A stretch of DNA of 63,013 bases. Origin: Desulfobacula sp. GTDB lineage: Bacteria; Desulfobacterota; Desulfobacteria; Desulfobacterales; Desulfobacteraceae. This document shows, one piece after another, positions 32,756 through 42,987 of the stretch; within the stretch, counting starts at the first letter, position 1, and each line of letters starts with the position of its first letter. The DNA lies in NCBI GenBank assembly GCA_018645325.1, contig JABGOU010000020.1, forward strand, positions 1 through 63,013, written 5' to 3'. The translations under genes and the position numbers were made by a program. Under the pieces are notes generated by a model. It worked only from the letters and a program-made list of their open reading frames with translations, did no database searches and was not told the origin of the DNA.

Positions 32756-35554
32756 ATGAATACTGAACAGCAAACAAGAGCAGAACTGATTGATAAACAG
32801 CTTGCAAAAGCAGGCTGGAACGTCAATGATCCCACACAAGTCGTTCAAGAGTACGATATCCTTGTAGATCTTCCCGAAGGTGTTGCAGAAGCCCAAACCC
32901 CGTATCAGGGCCATCAGTTCAGCGACTATGTATTGCTGGGGAAAAATGGTAAGCCTGTTGCCGTAGTAGAGGCAAAGAAAACCAGTAAAGACCCGGCAAT
33001 AGGCAGAGAACAGGCAAAACAATATTGTTTTAATATCCAAAAGAATTCAAGTGGATCTCTTCCGTTCTGTTTTTATACCAATGGGCTTGAGACATTTTTT
33101 TGGGATTTGGACAATTATCCGCCGCGTAAAATTATCGGTTTCCCGACATTAGAGGATTTGGAACGGTTTCAATATATCCGGAAAAATCGGAAATCTCTGA
33201 CCCATGAATTGATAAACACAGATATTGCCGGACGTGATTATCAGATTCGGGCGATTCGTTCTGTCTTAGAAGGCATTGAACAAAAAAAAAGATCTTTCCT
33301 GCTGGTCATGGCAACCGGCACCGGAAAGACGCGAACAAGTATTGCTTTGGTTGATGCACTCATGAGAGCAGGCCACATGGAACGGGTTCTTTTCCTTGTT
33401 GACCGGATTGCATTGAGAGAACAGGCCTTAAACGCCTTTAAAGAATACTTGCCGGATGAACCCCGATGGCCAAATGTAGGCGAGAAATTACTAAGCAAGG
33501 ATCGGAGGATCTATATCTCAACTTATCCAACCATGCTGAATATTATTCGGGATGAATCCGGATATTTGTCACCGCATTTTTTTGATTTCATTCTAATCGA
33601 TGAAAGCCATCGGTCAATTTATAACACCTATGGGGAAATACTTGATTACTTTAAAGCAATAACCCTGGGGTTAACCGCAACGCCAACCAACATGATCGAC
33701 CACAACACATTTAATTTGTTTGAATGCGAGGAAGGACTGCCAACATTTGCCTATACATTTGAAGAAGCGGTCAACAATGAACCGCCCTTTCTTTCAAATT
33801 TCCAGGTCATGAAAATTCAGACCAAATTTCAAATGGATGGTATCAGTAAACGAACCATTACCCTGAACGATCAGAAGAAGTTGATCATGGAGGGTATAGA
33901 TGTTGAGGAAATCAATTTTGAAGGGTCTCAACTTGAAAAACAAGTAATCAATAAAGGCACAAATACATTGATTGTTAAAGAATTTATGGAAGAGTGCATA
34001 AAGGATTTTAATGGCGTGTTGCCGGGGAAAACCATCTTTTTTTGTGCGTCAAAAGCACATGCCCGCAGACTGGAAGAAGTCTTTGATATGCTTTTTCCTC
34101 AATACAAAGGAGATCTTGCCAAGGTAATCGTATCGGATGATCCAAGAGTTTATGGAAAAGGCGGACTTCTGGATCAATTCACCAACAATGATATGCCCCG
34201 CGTTGCCATCAGCGTTGATATGCTTGATACCGGAATCGATGTCAGAGAAATTGTAAACCTGGTGTTTGCAAAACCGGTCTATTCCTATACCAAATTCTGG
34301 CAGATGATCGGACGGGGCACCCGTCTTTTGGAACCCGCCAAAAGCAAGCCCTGGTGCATTGAAAAAGAGGTCTTCTTAATCATGGATTGCTGGGATAATT
34401 TTGAATATTTCAAACTCCAGCCCGAAGGCAAACAAACAAATTCCCAGCTCCCACTACCGGTGCGACTCTTTGGTATCCGTTTGGACAAGATTGAAAAAGC
34501 ATTGAACATTAAGAATGTGGCCATTTTTACAAAAGAAATCGAGACGCTTAGAAAACAGATCAATGGGCTTCCTGCTTCTTCCGTTATTATCAAGGAAGCC
34601 GCACAAATCCTTCATCAAGTAAAAGAAGATAATTTTTGGAATCATCTGGATACTGAAAAATTTGATTTTCTGAGAACCCAGGTCAAACCCTTATTTCGAA
34701 CCGTATCAGAAGCGGATTTCAAAGCGATGCGATTTGAAAAAGATGTACTTGACGTTTCCCTGGCATTGATGTCCCATGAAAAAGAAAGATTTGAAAATCT
34801 AAAAAACGGCATTGTTACTCAAATTAGTGAACTCCCCTTGTCTGTAAATATTGTGAAACGCGAAAAGGAGTTGATAAAATTTTCCCAGCAGAATAATTAT
34901 TGGTCAACCGCCATAGATGAAACATTTGATATCCTGGTTGAAAAATTAGCCCCTTTGATGAAATTTAGAGAAAAAGACACGGGTGGATCAGGACCTGTTC
35001 TACTTGACCTGAAAGATAAAGTAAAAAATAAAGAATTTGTTGAATTTGGGCCTCAAAACGAGGCGGTCAGCATCACCCGTTACAAAGAGATGGTGGAAGA
35101 ACAGATTATGGCACTGACAAAAAGCAGCCCCATCCTTTTAAAGATTAAGAGGGGTGAGCCGCTCTCTTCCGAGGAAACCCAAGAACTGACCCAAACGCTT
35201 TATGACAGTCATCCCCATATTACTGAAAATTTATTGCAAGCTGTCTATCAGAACAGAAAAGCAAGATTTGTCCAATTTATCCGCCATATTCTGGGGATTG
35301 AAATTTTAACGAGCTTTCCTGTTACCGTTGCAAAGGCGTTTGATCAGTTCATTAAAGAACATACAGACCTTAACAGCCGGCAGTTGGAGTTTTTAAGGTT
35401 GTTGAAAGCGTTTATTATCGAGCGCGAGAAAGTTGAAAAACGCGATTTGATCCAGTCCCCTTTTACGGTGTTGCACCCCCAGAGGATTCGGGGCATTTTC
35501 AGTCCTGCTCTGATCAATGACATCCTGGCGCTGACTGAGGAGCTGGCAGCATGA
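32756..35554 (+). CDS. hsdR: Type I restriction enzyme, R (motor/nuclease) subunit
   Basis: A 932-residue HsdR. The N-terminal PD-(D/E)xK nuclease is visible as 'DYVLLGKNGKPVAVVEAKKTSKDP' with Q-rich 'GREQAKQY'. The superfamily 2 translocase has Walker A 'VMATGTGKTRTSIAL', motif II 'ILIDESHRSI' (DESH), motif III 'GLTATP' and motif VI 'QMIGRGTRLL'. The C-terminal helical region binds the methylase core. It restricts unmodified DNA after translocation. The length is typical of the EcoR124/KpnI-type clades. It overlaps the next gene by four bases (ATGA). Confidence 0.95.
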   Translation: MNTEQQTRAELIDKQLAKAGWNVNDPTQVVQEYDILVDLPEGVAEAQTPYQGHQFSDYVLLGKNGKPVAVVEAKKTSKDPAIGREQAKQYCFNIQKNSSGSLPFCFYTNGLETFFWDLDNYPPRKIIGFPTLEDLERFQYIRKNRKSLTHELINTDIAGRDYQIRAIRSVLEGIEQKKRSFLLVMATGTGKTRTSIALVDALMRAGHMERVLFLVDRIALREQALNAFKEYLPDEPRWPNVGEKLLSKDRRIYISTYPTMLNIIRDESGYLSPHFFDFILIDESHRSIYNTYGEILDYFKAITLGLTATPTNMIDHNTFNLFECEEGLPTFAYTFEEAVNNEPPFLSNFQVMKIQTKFQMDGISKRTITLNDQKKLIMEGIDVEEINFEGSQLEKQVINKGTNTLIVKEFMEECIKDFNGVLPGKTIFFCASKAHARRLEEVFDMLFPQYKGDLAKVIVSDDPRVYGKGGLLDQFTNNDMPRVAISVDMLDTGIDVREIVNLVFAKPVYSYTKFWQMIGRGTRLLEPAKSKPWCIEKEVFLIMDCWDNFEYFKLQPEGKQTNSQLPLPVRLFGIRLDKIEKALNIKNVAIFTKEIETLRKQINGLPASSVIIKEAAQILHQVKEDNFWNHLDTEKFDFLRTQVKPLFRTVSEADFKAMRFEKDVLDVSLALMSHEKERFENLKNGIVTQISELPLSVNIVKREKELIKFSQQNNYWSTAIDETFDILVEKLAPLMKFREKDTGGSGPVLLDLKDKVKNKEFVEFGPQNEAVSITRYKEMVEEQIMALTKSSPILLKIKRGEPLSSEETQELTQTLYDSHPHITENLLQAVYQNRKARFVQFIRHILGIEILTSFPVTVAKAFDQFIKEHTDLNSRQLEFLRLLKAFIIEREKVEKRDLIQSPFTVLHPQRIRGIFSPALINDILALTEELAA

Positions 35555-36954
35555 TTCATCGAAAAACAACATCACAAGAACTGGCCCTTATCCTGGAAGA
35601 GGGGGAAGGCTATACCCTGGAGTTCAAGCAGAATATCAACACTGACCTTTCAAAGGAGCTGGTTGCCTTTGCCAATGCCTCCGGCGGCAGAATTTTTATC
35701 GGTGTGAACGACCAAAACCAGGTTGTCGGGTGCGATTTTTCCAATTCTCTATTTTCTAAAATTGAAACCATGGCCGCTGCCTGTGATCCGCCTGTGGCCA
35801 TATTCATCGAAAAGCTGACGGACAAAAAACTCGTTGTCGTTCATGTGCCCGAAGGAGCAAATCGTCCCCATCGGTGCAGCAAGGGATTTTATTTAAGAAA
35901 CGGGGCCAGCTCCCAAAAAATGAATACCCATGACATCACTGCGTTTATCCAGTCCGAAGGCAGGGTGAGGTTTGATCAGCAGCTTCGGATGGACCTTGAC
36001 TGGGAAACGGTTCTGGATGACGCCCGGCTGGCACATTTCCTGTCTCTGGCCGGAATTTCCCAAAAAAGTGACCCTCAAAATCTTCTGCTGAATCTGGGGG
36101 CCGGTGATGTCAAAGACGACCGGTTTTATCTGAACCAGACCGGTGTGCTTTTTTTTACCAGAGATCCAGGGCTCAGACAGCCGTTTGTTAATGTGGTTTG
36201 TGCTCTTTTTAAAGGGACAACAAAAGCCTATATTCTGGATCGAAAGGAATTAACCGGCAATATCCTTGAAAATGTTGAAGAGGCGTTGCTGTTTTTAAAA
36301 AAGCATTTGCAGCTGCGCTGGGAGATCACAAAGGACAGCGCCCGCCGCAATGAAATCCTGGAATTGCCGGAAGTGGCCTTGCGCGAAGCGGTGATCAATG
36401 CCATCTGTCACCGCGATTACTTCGAGCAGGGCGCCCAGGTCATGGTGGAAGTCTTTGACGACCGTGTGGAAATTTACAATCCGGGCGGATTGCCCAAAGG
36501 ATTGCCTGAAAAGGATTTTGGCAAAAGAAGTGTCTGCCGAAATCCCAATATTGCCGCATTGTTGCTACGATGTGACTACATCGAGAAAATGGGTTCCGGT
36601 ATTGAGCGGATATATGAAGCCCTGAAAAAAGAAAATTGTCCCAATGTAAAAATTGATTACACCACCTTGTTTTCTCTTGAGTTTTCAAGACCAAGCTATA
36701 AAACAGTCTCTGAAACTGAAGAACCTAGGGAGAAACCTAGGGAGAAAACTAGGGAGAAAACTAGGGAGAAAACTAGGGAGAAAATCTTTGAACTGATTCG
36801 TAACAACCCGGATATTACAACAGCTCAATTGGCTGAATTAACCGGACTAACCCCCAAGGGGATCGAATGGCAGATCGCACAACTTAAGAAAAACGGCAGT
36901 CTCAAACGCATCGGCCCGGATAAGGGCGGTCACTGGAAAATAAAAGATGATTAA
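35551..36954 (+). CDS. AlbA_2 (Schlafen-like) ATP-binding regulator in the type I RM operon
   Basis: A 467-residue protein. The N-terminal AlbA_2/Schlafen domain spans about residues 10-125 ('YTLEFKQNINTDLSKELVAFANASGG', 'IFIGVNDQNQVVGC'). A GHKL-like ATP-binding region follows (about 260-380, 'LPEVALREAVINAICHRDYFEQG', 'EIYNPGGLPKGL'). The tail is a winged helix ('NPDITTAQLAELTGLTPKGIEWQIAQLKKNGSLKRIG'). Between them is a charged linker made by five 12-bp repeats (REKP/REKT). Such proteins are common inserts in type I operons and may regulate them or act in defence. It lies between hsdR and hsdM with overlap on the left and a 9-base gap on the right. Confidence 0.85.
   Translation: MIHRKTTSQELALILEEGEGYTLEFKQNINTDLSKELVAFANASGGRIFIGVNDQNQVVGCDFSNSLFSKIETMAAACDPPVAIFIEKLTDKKLVVVHVPEGANRPHRCSKGFYLRNGASSQKMNTHDITAFIQSEGRVRFDQQLRMDLDWETVLDDARLAHFLSLAGISQKSDPQNLLLNLGAGDVKDDRFYLNQTGVLFFTRDPGLRQPFVNVVCALFKGTTKAYILDRKELTGNILENVEEALLFLKKHLQLRWEITKDSARRNEILELPEVALREAVINAICHRDYFEQGAQVMVEVFDDRVEIYNPGGLPKGLPEKDFGKRSVCRNPNIAALLLRCDYIEKMGSGIERIYEALKKENCPNVKIDYTTLFSLEFSRPSYKTVSETEEPREKPREKTREKTREKTREKIFELIRNNPDITTAQLAELTGLTPKGIEWQIAQLKKNGSLKRIGPDKGGHWKIKDD
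36724..36783 (+). repeat. Five-unit 12-bp tandem repeat coding for REK(P/T) linker
   Basis: Five consecutive units of (c/a)ctagggagaaa, two with cc and three with ac at the start, encode repeats of Arg-Glu-Lys-Pro/Thr. Copy changes keep frame and would alter linker length only. Confidence 0.95.
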
Positions 36955-36963
36955 GGAAAAAAA

Positions 36964-38634
36964 ATGCTTCAACATAATCCTGAATTAAAATCACAGATCG
37001 ACCAGCTCTGGGACAAGTTCTGGGCAGGGGGGATATCCAATCCCCTTACTGCCATTGAACAGATCACCTATCTCTTGTTCATGAAACGGCTGGATGAGTT
37101 GGATTTAAACCTGCAGTCTGATGCCGAGTTTACAAAAGAATCCTATACATCCAAATTTGAAGGAACCTAGGTACCGCCCGAACACCGGGATAAAGAAAAA
37201 AAGGATCAAAAACCCTTTGAGGTGGATAAAAGCACGCTGCGCTGGAGCGATTTCAAGCACATGGCAGCTGAAGCAATGCTGATCCATGTGCAAAGCAAAG
37301 TATTTCCTTATCTCAAAGATATGAACGGTGCAGAATCCGGGTTTACCCATCACATGAAAAATGCCGTGTTCATTATCCCCAAGCCCTCATTGCTGGTGGA
37401 AGCGGTTAAAACCATTGATGAGATTTTCCATATCATGGAAACCGATTCTTCTGAAAAAGGCCAGGCATTCCAGGATATCCAGGGAGATGTCTATGAATAC
37501 CTGCTCTCTGAAATTGCTTCAGCCGGGAAAAACGGCCAGTTCAGAACCCCCCGCCATATTATCAAATTGATTGCTGAACTGGTCAAACCCCAGCTTGGAC
37601 ATCGGATTGGAGATTCTGCCTGTGGTACGGCCGGCTTTCTTCTGGGCGCCTATCAATACATTGTCACGGATCTGGCCAGAAAATCCGGGAATCAGGATAT
37701 CAAACAGGATGAAGACGGATTCTATCGGACATCGGTCAGTGCCGGATTGACCCAGAATGCAAAGGATATCCTCAACAAAAGCCTGCAAGGCTATGATATC
37801 GACAGCACCATGGTGCGATTGGGCATGATGAACCTGATGATGCACGGCATTGACGAGCCCTTGCTGGATTATAAAGACACCTTGAGCAAAAGTTTTAACG
37901 AACCCAATCAATACAATATCATCATGGCCAACCCGCCCTTTACCGGCTCCATTGATAAGGGAGACATCAACGAAGATTTAAGCCTGTCCACCACCAAAAC
38001 CGAACTGCTCTTTGTGGAAAGCATGGTTCGAATGCTTAAAAAAGGGGGGACTGCTGGAATTATCGTTCCCCAGGGGGTGCTGTTTGGGTCGGGCAATGCC
38101 TTTGTGGCAGCCAGGAAAATATTGTTGGATCGGTGCGATTTAAAGGCTGTGGTCACCATGCCAAGCGGTGTGTTCAAACCCTATGCCGGTGTCAGCACTG
38201 CCATTATAGTCTTGACCAAGGTATATGACAAAGAAGATAAAATATCAGAACCGGCCACGGAAAACGTCTGGTTCTATGAAATGGAATCCGATGGGTATTC
38301 TTTGGACGATAAGCGAAACAAAATTGATACCCATGGTGACCTCCAGGATATCGTGGAAAGCTTTAACAACCGAGACCCTCAAAAGGAAACTGACCGGAAA
38401 AATCCCAAAGGCTTTTTTGTCCCTTACCAGGAGATTGTGGATGAAAAATATGATCTGTCTCCCAACCGATACAAAGAGATGGTATTTGAAGAGATCGAGT
38501 ATGAAAAACCGTCTGTGATCCTGGACCGGTTGATTGCCAATGAAGTCGGGGAGATGGATGAGAAGGATCTCACACAGATCAAAAGTGGGATTATCCGGGA
38601 GTTGCTGGAGTTGAGGGGGATGGTGGGATTATGA
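36964..38634 (+). pseudogene. hsdM: Type I DNA methyltransferase M subunit, interrupted by an in-frame TAG
   Basis: The frame from ATG 36964 encodes the HsdM N-terminal helical domain ('[29 protein letters not shown]') and meets TAG at codon 69 (37168-37170). The very same frame then continues VPPEHRDKEKKDQKPF and the complete methylase: SAM-binding motif I 'DSACGTAGFLLGAYQ' and catalytic motif IV 'MANPPFTGS'. Total length without the stop is 556 codons, as expected for HsdM. A fragment starting at GTG 37222 would lack the N-terminal domain needed for the complex. Without readthrough or reinitiation the host would lose modification while hsdR stays intact. The 3' end overlaps hsdS by four bases. 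Confidence 0.9.
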
Positions 38635-40178
38635 TTCGCATTGAGGAGGTTGCAGAAGTTTTTAATGGGAAAACACCTTCCAAGAACGAGCAAAGAGTTA
38701 AAGGATTTCCCATATTAAAAATTCGAGATATTGATGAGGATGGTAAGTTTAATGGGAGCTTTGGATCTTTTGTAGATGAGAAGTTTTATAAAAAGTATTC
38801 AAAGAAAAGATTGAAGCCTGGTGATACTATCATATTAAATGCAGCTCATAATGCAAACTATGTTGGTAATAAAAATACTATTGTTGGTGAAGATTTAGAT
38901 GGCATTATTGCAACAGGTGAATGGCTAATCGTAAGACCAATAGAAATAGATCCGTTTTTCCTTAATTCTTATTTGAAATCTTTTAAAGGCAAACAGAAAA
39001 TCAAAAACGAAGTTAAAGGTATCCATTTATATCCAAGAGATGTGCAAAGAATTAAAATACCCTTTCCTTCTCCCGATGACCAGCGCCGAATCGCCACCCT
39101 ACTATCCAAAGCCGAATCCCTGATCGCCAAACGTAAAAAGAGCATAACGGATTTGGATGAACTGTTGAAAAGCACTTTTCTGGAGATGTTTGGTGATCCT
39201 GTGCGGAATGAAAAAGGATGGGAAGAGAAAAAATTAGGAGATTTATTTAAAATAAAACATGGTTATGCTTTCAAGAGTAAATTTTTTAAAGAAAGTGGAG
39301 ACTATGTTTTGCTCACGCCTGGAAACTTTTACGAAAAGGGTGGTTATAGGGATCGTGGTGATAAACAAAAGTATTATGTAGGAGAAATATTGGAGGAGTA
39401 TGTCCTTAAAAAGGGAGAGATGCTTGTGGCTATGACAGAACAAGCTTCTGGCTTGTTAGGCAGTCCTATAATTGTTCCTGAATCGAATAGTTTTTTACAC
39501 AATCAACGACTTGGTAAAATTGTTCCTCAAACTAATGGTCTTCAATTCTCGTTTTTATTCGAAATGTTTAATTCTCAAGGTGTAAGGGCATCAATTGATT
39601 TTAACGCTGCTGGATTGAAAGTAAGGCATACCTCCCCGACAAAAATTGAAAAGATTGTTATTGGCTATCCTCCTCCCAAGTTCCAAACTCAATTCGCCGC
39701 AATCGTCGAAAAGGCAGAGTCCATCAAAGAAAAGTACCAGGACAGCCTCAATGACCTTGAAATTCTGTATGGCGCATTGAGCCAGAAAGCATTCAAGGGC
39801 GAGCTGGATTTAAGTCGGATTCCATTGGTTCATGAACTGAAAGCAAACGATATAACCACTGGTGTGCCTCAACCTGGCAAACCCTCTCTGACTGTTCAGG
39901 ATGATCCAAAAAAAGAACCGCTCAGCCGGGAGCAGACCCTGCACCAGTTATTCCAATTATATATTGCTGATCTTAACAACGACTGCTTTTCCCTGGACGA
40001 TTTCTGGATAAAAGCAGAAGAAAAATTCATGGAGACCATGGATGAGGAAGATCCCCCATTGGGCATGAAGGAGTATGACCAGGTAAAAAAATGGCTCTTT
40101 GAATTGCTGGCCTCAGGAAAGGCGTTACAGGTATTTAATGAGATCGAAAACCGCATGGAGATCCGTATGGCCTCATGA
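38631..40178 (+). CDS. hsdS: Type I restriction specificity subunit with C-terminal extension
   Basis: A 515-residue HsdS with two target-recognition domains (about residues 1-150 and 195-345), each followed by a conserved helical spacer ('SPDDQRRIATLLSKAESLIAKRKKSITDLDELLKSTFLEMFGD' region and 'QFAAIVEKAESIKEKYQDSLNDLEILYGALSQKAFKG' region). HsdS normally ends about here. This one carries about 115 further residues ('TLHQLFQLYIADLNNDCFSLDDF', 'KFMETMDEEDPPLGM', 'WLFELLASGKALQVF') that I do not recognise. The TRDs look AT-richer than the spacers, as expected from TRD exchange. It overlaps both hsdM and the ATPase gene by ATGA. Confidence 0.92.
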   Translation: MIRIEEVAEVFNGKTPSKNEQRVKGFPILKIRDIDEDGKFNGSFGSFVDEKFYKKYSKKRLKPGDTIILNAAHNANYVGNKNTIVGEDLDGIIATGEWLIVRPIEIDPFFLNSYLKSFKGKQKIKNEVKGIHLYPRDVQRIKIPFPSPDDQRRIATLLSKAESLIAKRKKSITDLDELLKSTFLEMFGDPVRNEKGWEEKKLGDLFKIKHGYAFKSKFFKESGDYVLLTPGNFYEKGGYRDRGDKQKYYVGEILEEYVLKKGEMLVAMTEQASGLLGSPIIVPESNSFLHNQRLGKIVPQTNGLQFSFLFEMFNSQGVRASIDFNAAGLKVRHTSPTKIEKIVIGYPPPKFQTQFAAIVEKAESIKEKYQDSLNDLEILYGALSQKAFKGELDLSRIPLVHELKANDITTGVPQPGKPSLTVQDDPKKEPLSREQTLHQLFQLYIADLNNDCFSLDDFWIKAEEKFMETMDEEDPPLGMKEYDQVKKWLFELLASGKALQVFNEIENRMEIRMAS

Positions 40179-41899
40179 TATTGCTGCGGCTGAAAATAAA
40201 CGAACCATTCCGCTGCCTGCAAAAAGGATTTGAACTTCATTTCCAGCGGGAATGGGACCGGGGCTCTCATAACGGATTTGCACCCTATGTGCTGGCAGGG
40301 CCGAACGGCAGTGGAAAGTCCAATGTTCTGGAAGTGCTGGCCGCGATCTTTTACCATCTGGAGTGTCAATACCTTACCAAACGCCCGGACGAATTTGATT
40401 ATGATGAAGAAGAAAATACCGGCGGATTCCAGGATGAAGTAGCTGTTCCCAATGCCTTTGAACTGGAATATCTGATTTTCCCACCAGCCACCCCTGAATA
40501 TGGCGACCAAAAGGTGCTGGCCCATATCAAGATTGTCAAAGAGGTGGGCAGCAGCGCCAAGGTGTATCTGTTAAATCATCCGGATGTAAACGAAAACAAG
40601 CCTTTGCCCCGGATGGAAGCTTGGGAAATGCTGCCCGAGTATGTATTGGCCTATTCATCCGGGGAAAATGAAATTTTAAGCCTGCCTTTTTTTAAAATGC
40701 GGTTCATTAATTTTGATGCATACCTCTACCATCTCACCCGGCAGTCGGATTATCCCGGGCCCGAGGGCCACATGACCTTTCTGGATGCTGAGATGAACCA
40801 GGCCATACTGATCTGCAATTTTCTGTTTCAGGATGAAAAGATACTTGAACCATTTAAGCAGGATGTGGGGATCGAAGGCTTAAAACAGTTCAGGATTATT
40901 ATCCGTCAACATAGACAGGTGGAATATGACGCGGAATTACTCGATGAGTTTAGAAGATCAAGCACGGAATTCGGATTCGAAACTGACGTTGAATTAACAT
41001 CTGCCTTTAAAAAAAATGATCAAAGAGAAGATGGATCTGTTCGAAGAATCGGGGTCATTGACCGACTGGTGCAGTGTGCGACCTGTTCATTTTTTGATGA
41101 TGAAACCGATTCTCTGGTATTGGACTATTGGGTAACCCCGGAAACAAAAAAAGCATTTAAGAATCATTTCTCAAGTATCTTGGATTTGTTTCACAGTTTT
41201 CAGATGTTGCTGACTTTAAATCTGTAATCGGTCAGTGAAACACTTAAAAAAGATCTGTATCAGTCGACAAGCCTTTATGTGAATGAAACCATACCGGTGC
41301 TGCCGTCTGACGAGCGGATCATTCGGTTTAAAGATCTGGTTCTCGTGAAAACCGGTGTTAAAGATGATGTGTATGCAAAATCCCTGTCCGACGGAGAACA
41401 CCAATTCCTTCACAGTCTGGGATTGTGCCTCTTGTATAAAAACACCAGCAGCCTGTTTTTGCTGGATGAACCGGAAACCCATTTCAACCCGGACTGGCGA
41501 TCAAAATTTATTTCACGGCTTCAAGATTGCTTTGGGCATTCATATCGAAAAACCATACGGGAAATGCTGATCACCACCCATACCCCGTTTTTAATTTCTG
41601 ACAGCAAACCTGAGAAGGTTCTGGTATTCAAAAAAGAGAAAGAAAGCGTGGCCGTCACAAGACCGGATTATAATACCCTTGGCGCCTCCATCAATCAGAT
41701 CACCTTGAAAACCTTTGACAAAAAAGAAACCATCGGCGGGTATGCACAAAGCATCATTGATGAACTTAGAACACGGTTTCAATCGGGCGAAGATAAGAAA
41801 AAAATCCTTAAGGAACTGGACCAACGACTTGGGGATTCAGTGGAAAAAGTTTTGTTCTCAAAAACAATTATAGACAGTATGGAAAAGACAGAGGACTAA
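40175..41899 (+). pseudogene. AAA ATPase (restriction-associated / PtuA-like), interrupted by an in-frame TAA
   Basis: An SMC/ABC-like ATPase of about 574 codons. Walker A 'VLAGPNGSGKSNVLEVLAAIF' is near residue 35; the ABC signature-like 'SLSDGEHQFLHSLGL', Walker B 'SSLFLLDEPETHFNPDW' and H-loop 'MLITTHTPFLISDS' follow the break. TAA at codon 351 (41225-41227) splits it, yet the frame is unchanged and continues SVSETLKKDLYQSTSLYVNE without another stop. The upstream product alone lacks Walker B; the downstream part from about 41279 lacks Walker A. It overlaps hsdS and, by TAATG, the HNH gene. The ATPase plus HNH pair resembles Septu PtuA/PtuB. Confidence 0.85.
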
Positions 41900-42987
41900 T
41901 GCTTTTCCCCTACGTCTACATCCCACACCCCATGGAAATAATGAAACATTTTCTGGATTTTATTTTTTATGAGGTCTGGTGTAAAGCGCCTGAGTCCGGC
42001 CCATACGATCTTGCTCTATTTGATGATATGCCGGAACTAAAAGAGTTAATGGAATCCTTTCATTATTCTGATGCAAAGGGAGCTGATTTTTTCAATGGGC
42101 ATATTGAACGTATTTATCAAATTTTTTCAACGCTGTCCGCACACCAGATATCACAACTTATTTCCTGGTATGAGGCCAATAATAATCTGGAGAAGATTTG
42201 CTGTAATGATCCATCTATCGCTATTGTTCGATACAAAGACCTGGAAGCATTCCATACCGGGCTTGCAAGGCAGCTGACTGCTTTTTTCAAAGGGCTCTAT
42301 TCACAAGATCTTTTAAACCTGTCCGCATTAAGGGAAAAAATAAGTCAGATAGAGGATCATTATAAAAAATTTATAATGAAAAACAATAGCGGCAAATGCC
42401 CGTTTTGTGGGATCATGGACATCAAAGGCATCTATCATAGCAAAAGAGAAGCATACGATCATTATTTGCCCAAAAGCATATATCCGTTTAATTCAATCAA
42501 TTTTAAAAACCTGGTCCCAGCATGTCATGAATGCAACAGCACCTATAAACTATCCAAAGACCCGGTATTTAAACCCAAAGATCCATTATTGTCAGCAACC
42601 AAAGGGATTCGGAAAGCCTTCTATCCGTATGCGGACAGATCTTATCAAATTAAATTGCAGCTTGATCTGAAATGCAAGGATTGGAGTGATATCACACCAG
42701 AAGACATTGAGTTTTCTGCCGGTCCGGATGAATTGAAAGAAGAAATTTCCACCTGGAATGATGTCTATGGGATTGAAGAACGGTATAAAGCAAAATGCTG
42801 TGGAGAAAACGATGGAAAGGGTTGGATAAGAGAAGTCGTTGATGAATCACAAAATTATGGACTGAGTCCTCTTGAATATTTGGATGGAAAGTTAAAAACA
42901 GCTGAAAATGACCCTTGGGTAGATGACAATTTCCTTAAAAAACCTTTCCTTCAAGCCTGCCAAAAGGCAGGACTTTTTGGAAAATGA
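41899..42987 (+). CDS. HNH endonuclease (PtuB-like) partner of the AAA ATPase
   Basis: A 362-residue protein whose first half is helical and unrecognised. Residues about 165-220 form an HNH/zinc-finger nuclease: 'KCPFCGIMDI', 'YDHYLPKSIYPFNSINFKNLVP' (the catalytic His in DHYLPKS) and 'ACHECNSTYK', giving two CxxC knuckles. The start ATG shares its A with the TAA of the ATPase gene. ATPase plus HNH nuclease in one operon is the layout of Septu anti-phage systems and of restriction-associated ATPases. It is the last gene of the RM operon; an IS200 element begins about 45 bases later. Confidence 0.82.
   Translation: MLFPYVYIPHPMEIMKHFLDFIFYEVWCKAPESGPYDLALFDDMPELKELMESFHYSDAKGADFFNGHIERIYQIFSTLSAHQISQLISWYEANNNLEKICCNDPSIAIVRYKDLEAFHTGLARQLTAFFKGLYSQDLLNLSALREKISQIEDHYKKFIMKNNSGKCPFCGIMDIKGIYHSKREAYDHYLPKSIYPFNSINFKNLVPACHECNSTYKLSKDPVFKPKDPLLSATKGIRKAFYPYADRSYQIKLQLDLKCKDWSDITPEDIEFSAGPDELKEEISTWNDVYGIEERYKAKCCGENDGKGWIREVVDESQNYGLSPLEYLDGKLKTAENDPWVDDNFLKKPFLQACQKAGLFGK

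Noticed and set aside
36724-36783. CRISPR-like array
   Set aside because: The 12-bp units are contiguous, without spacers, and keep the reading frame of the AlbA protein.
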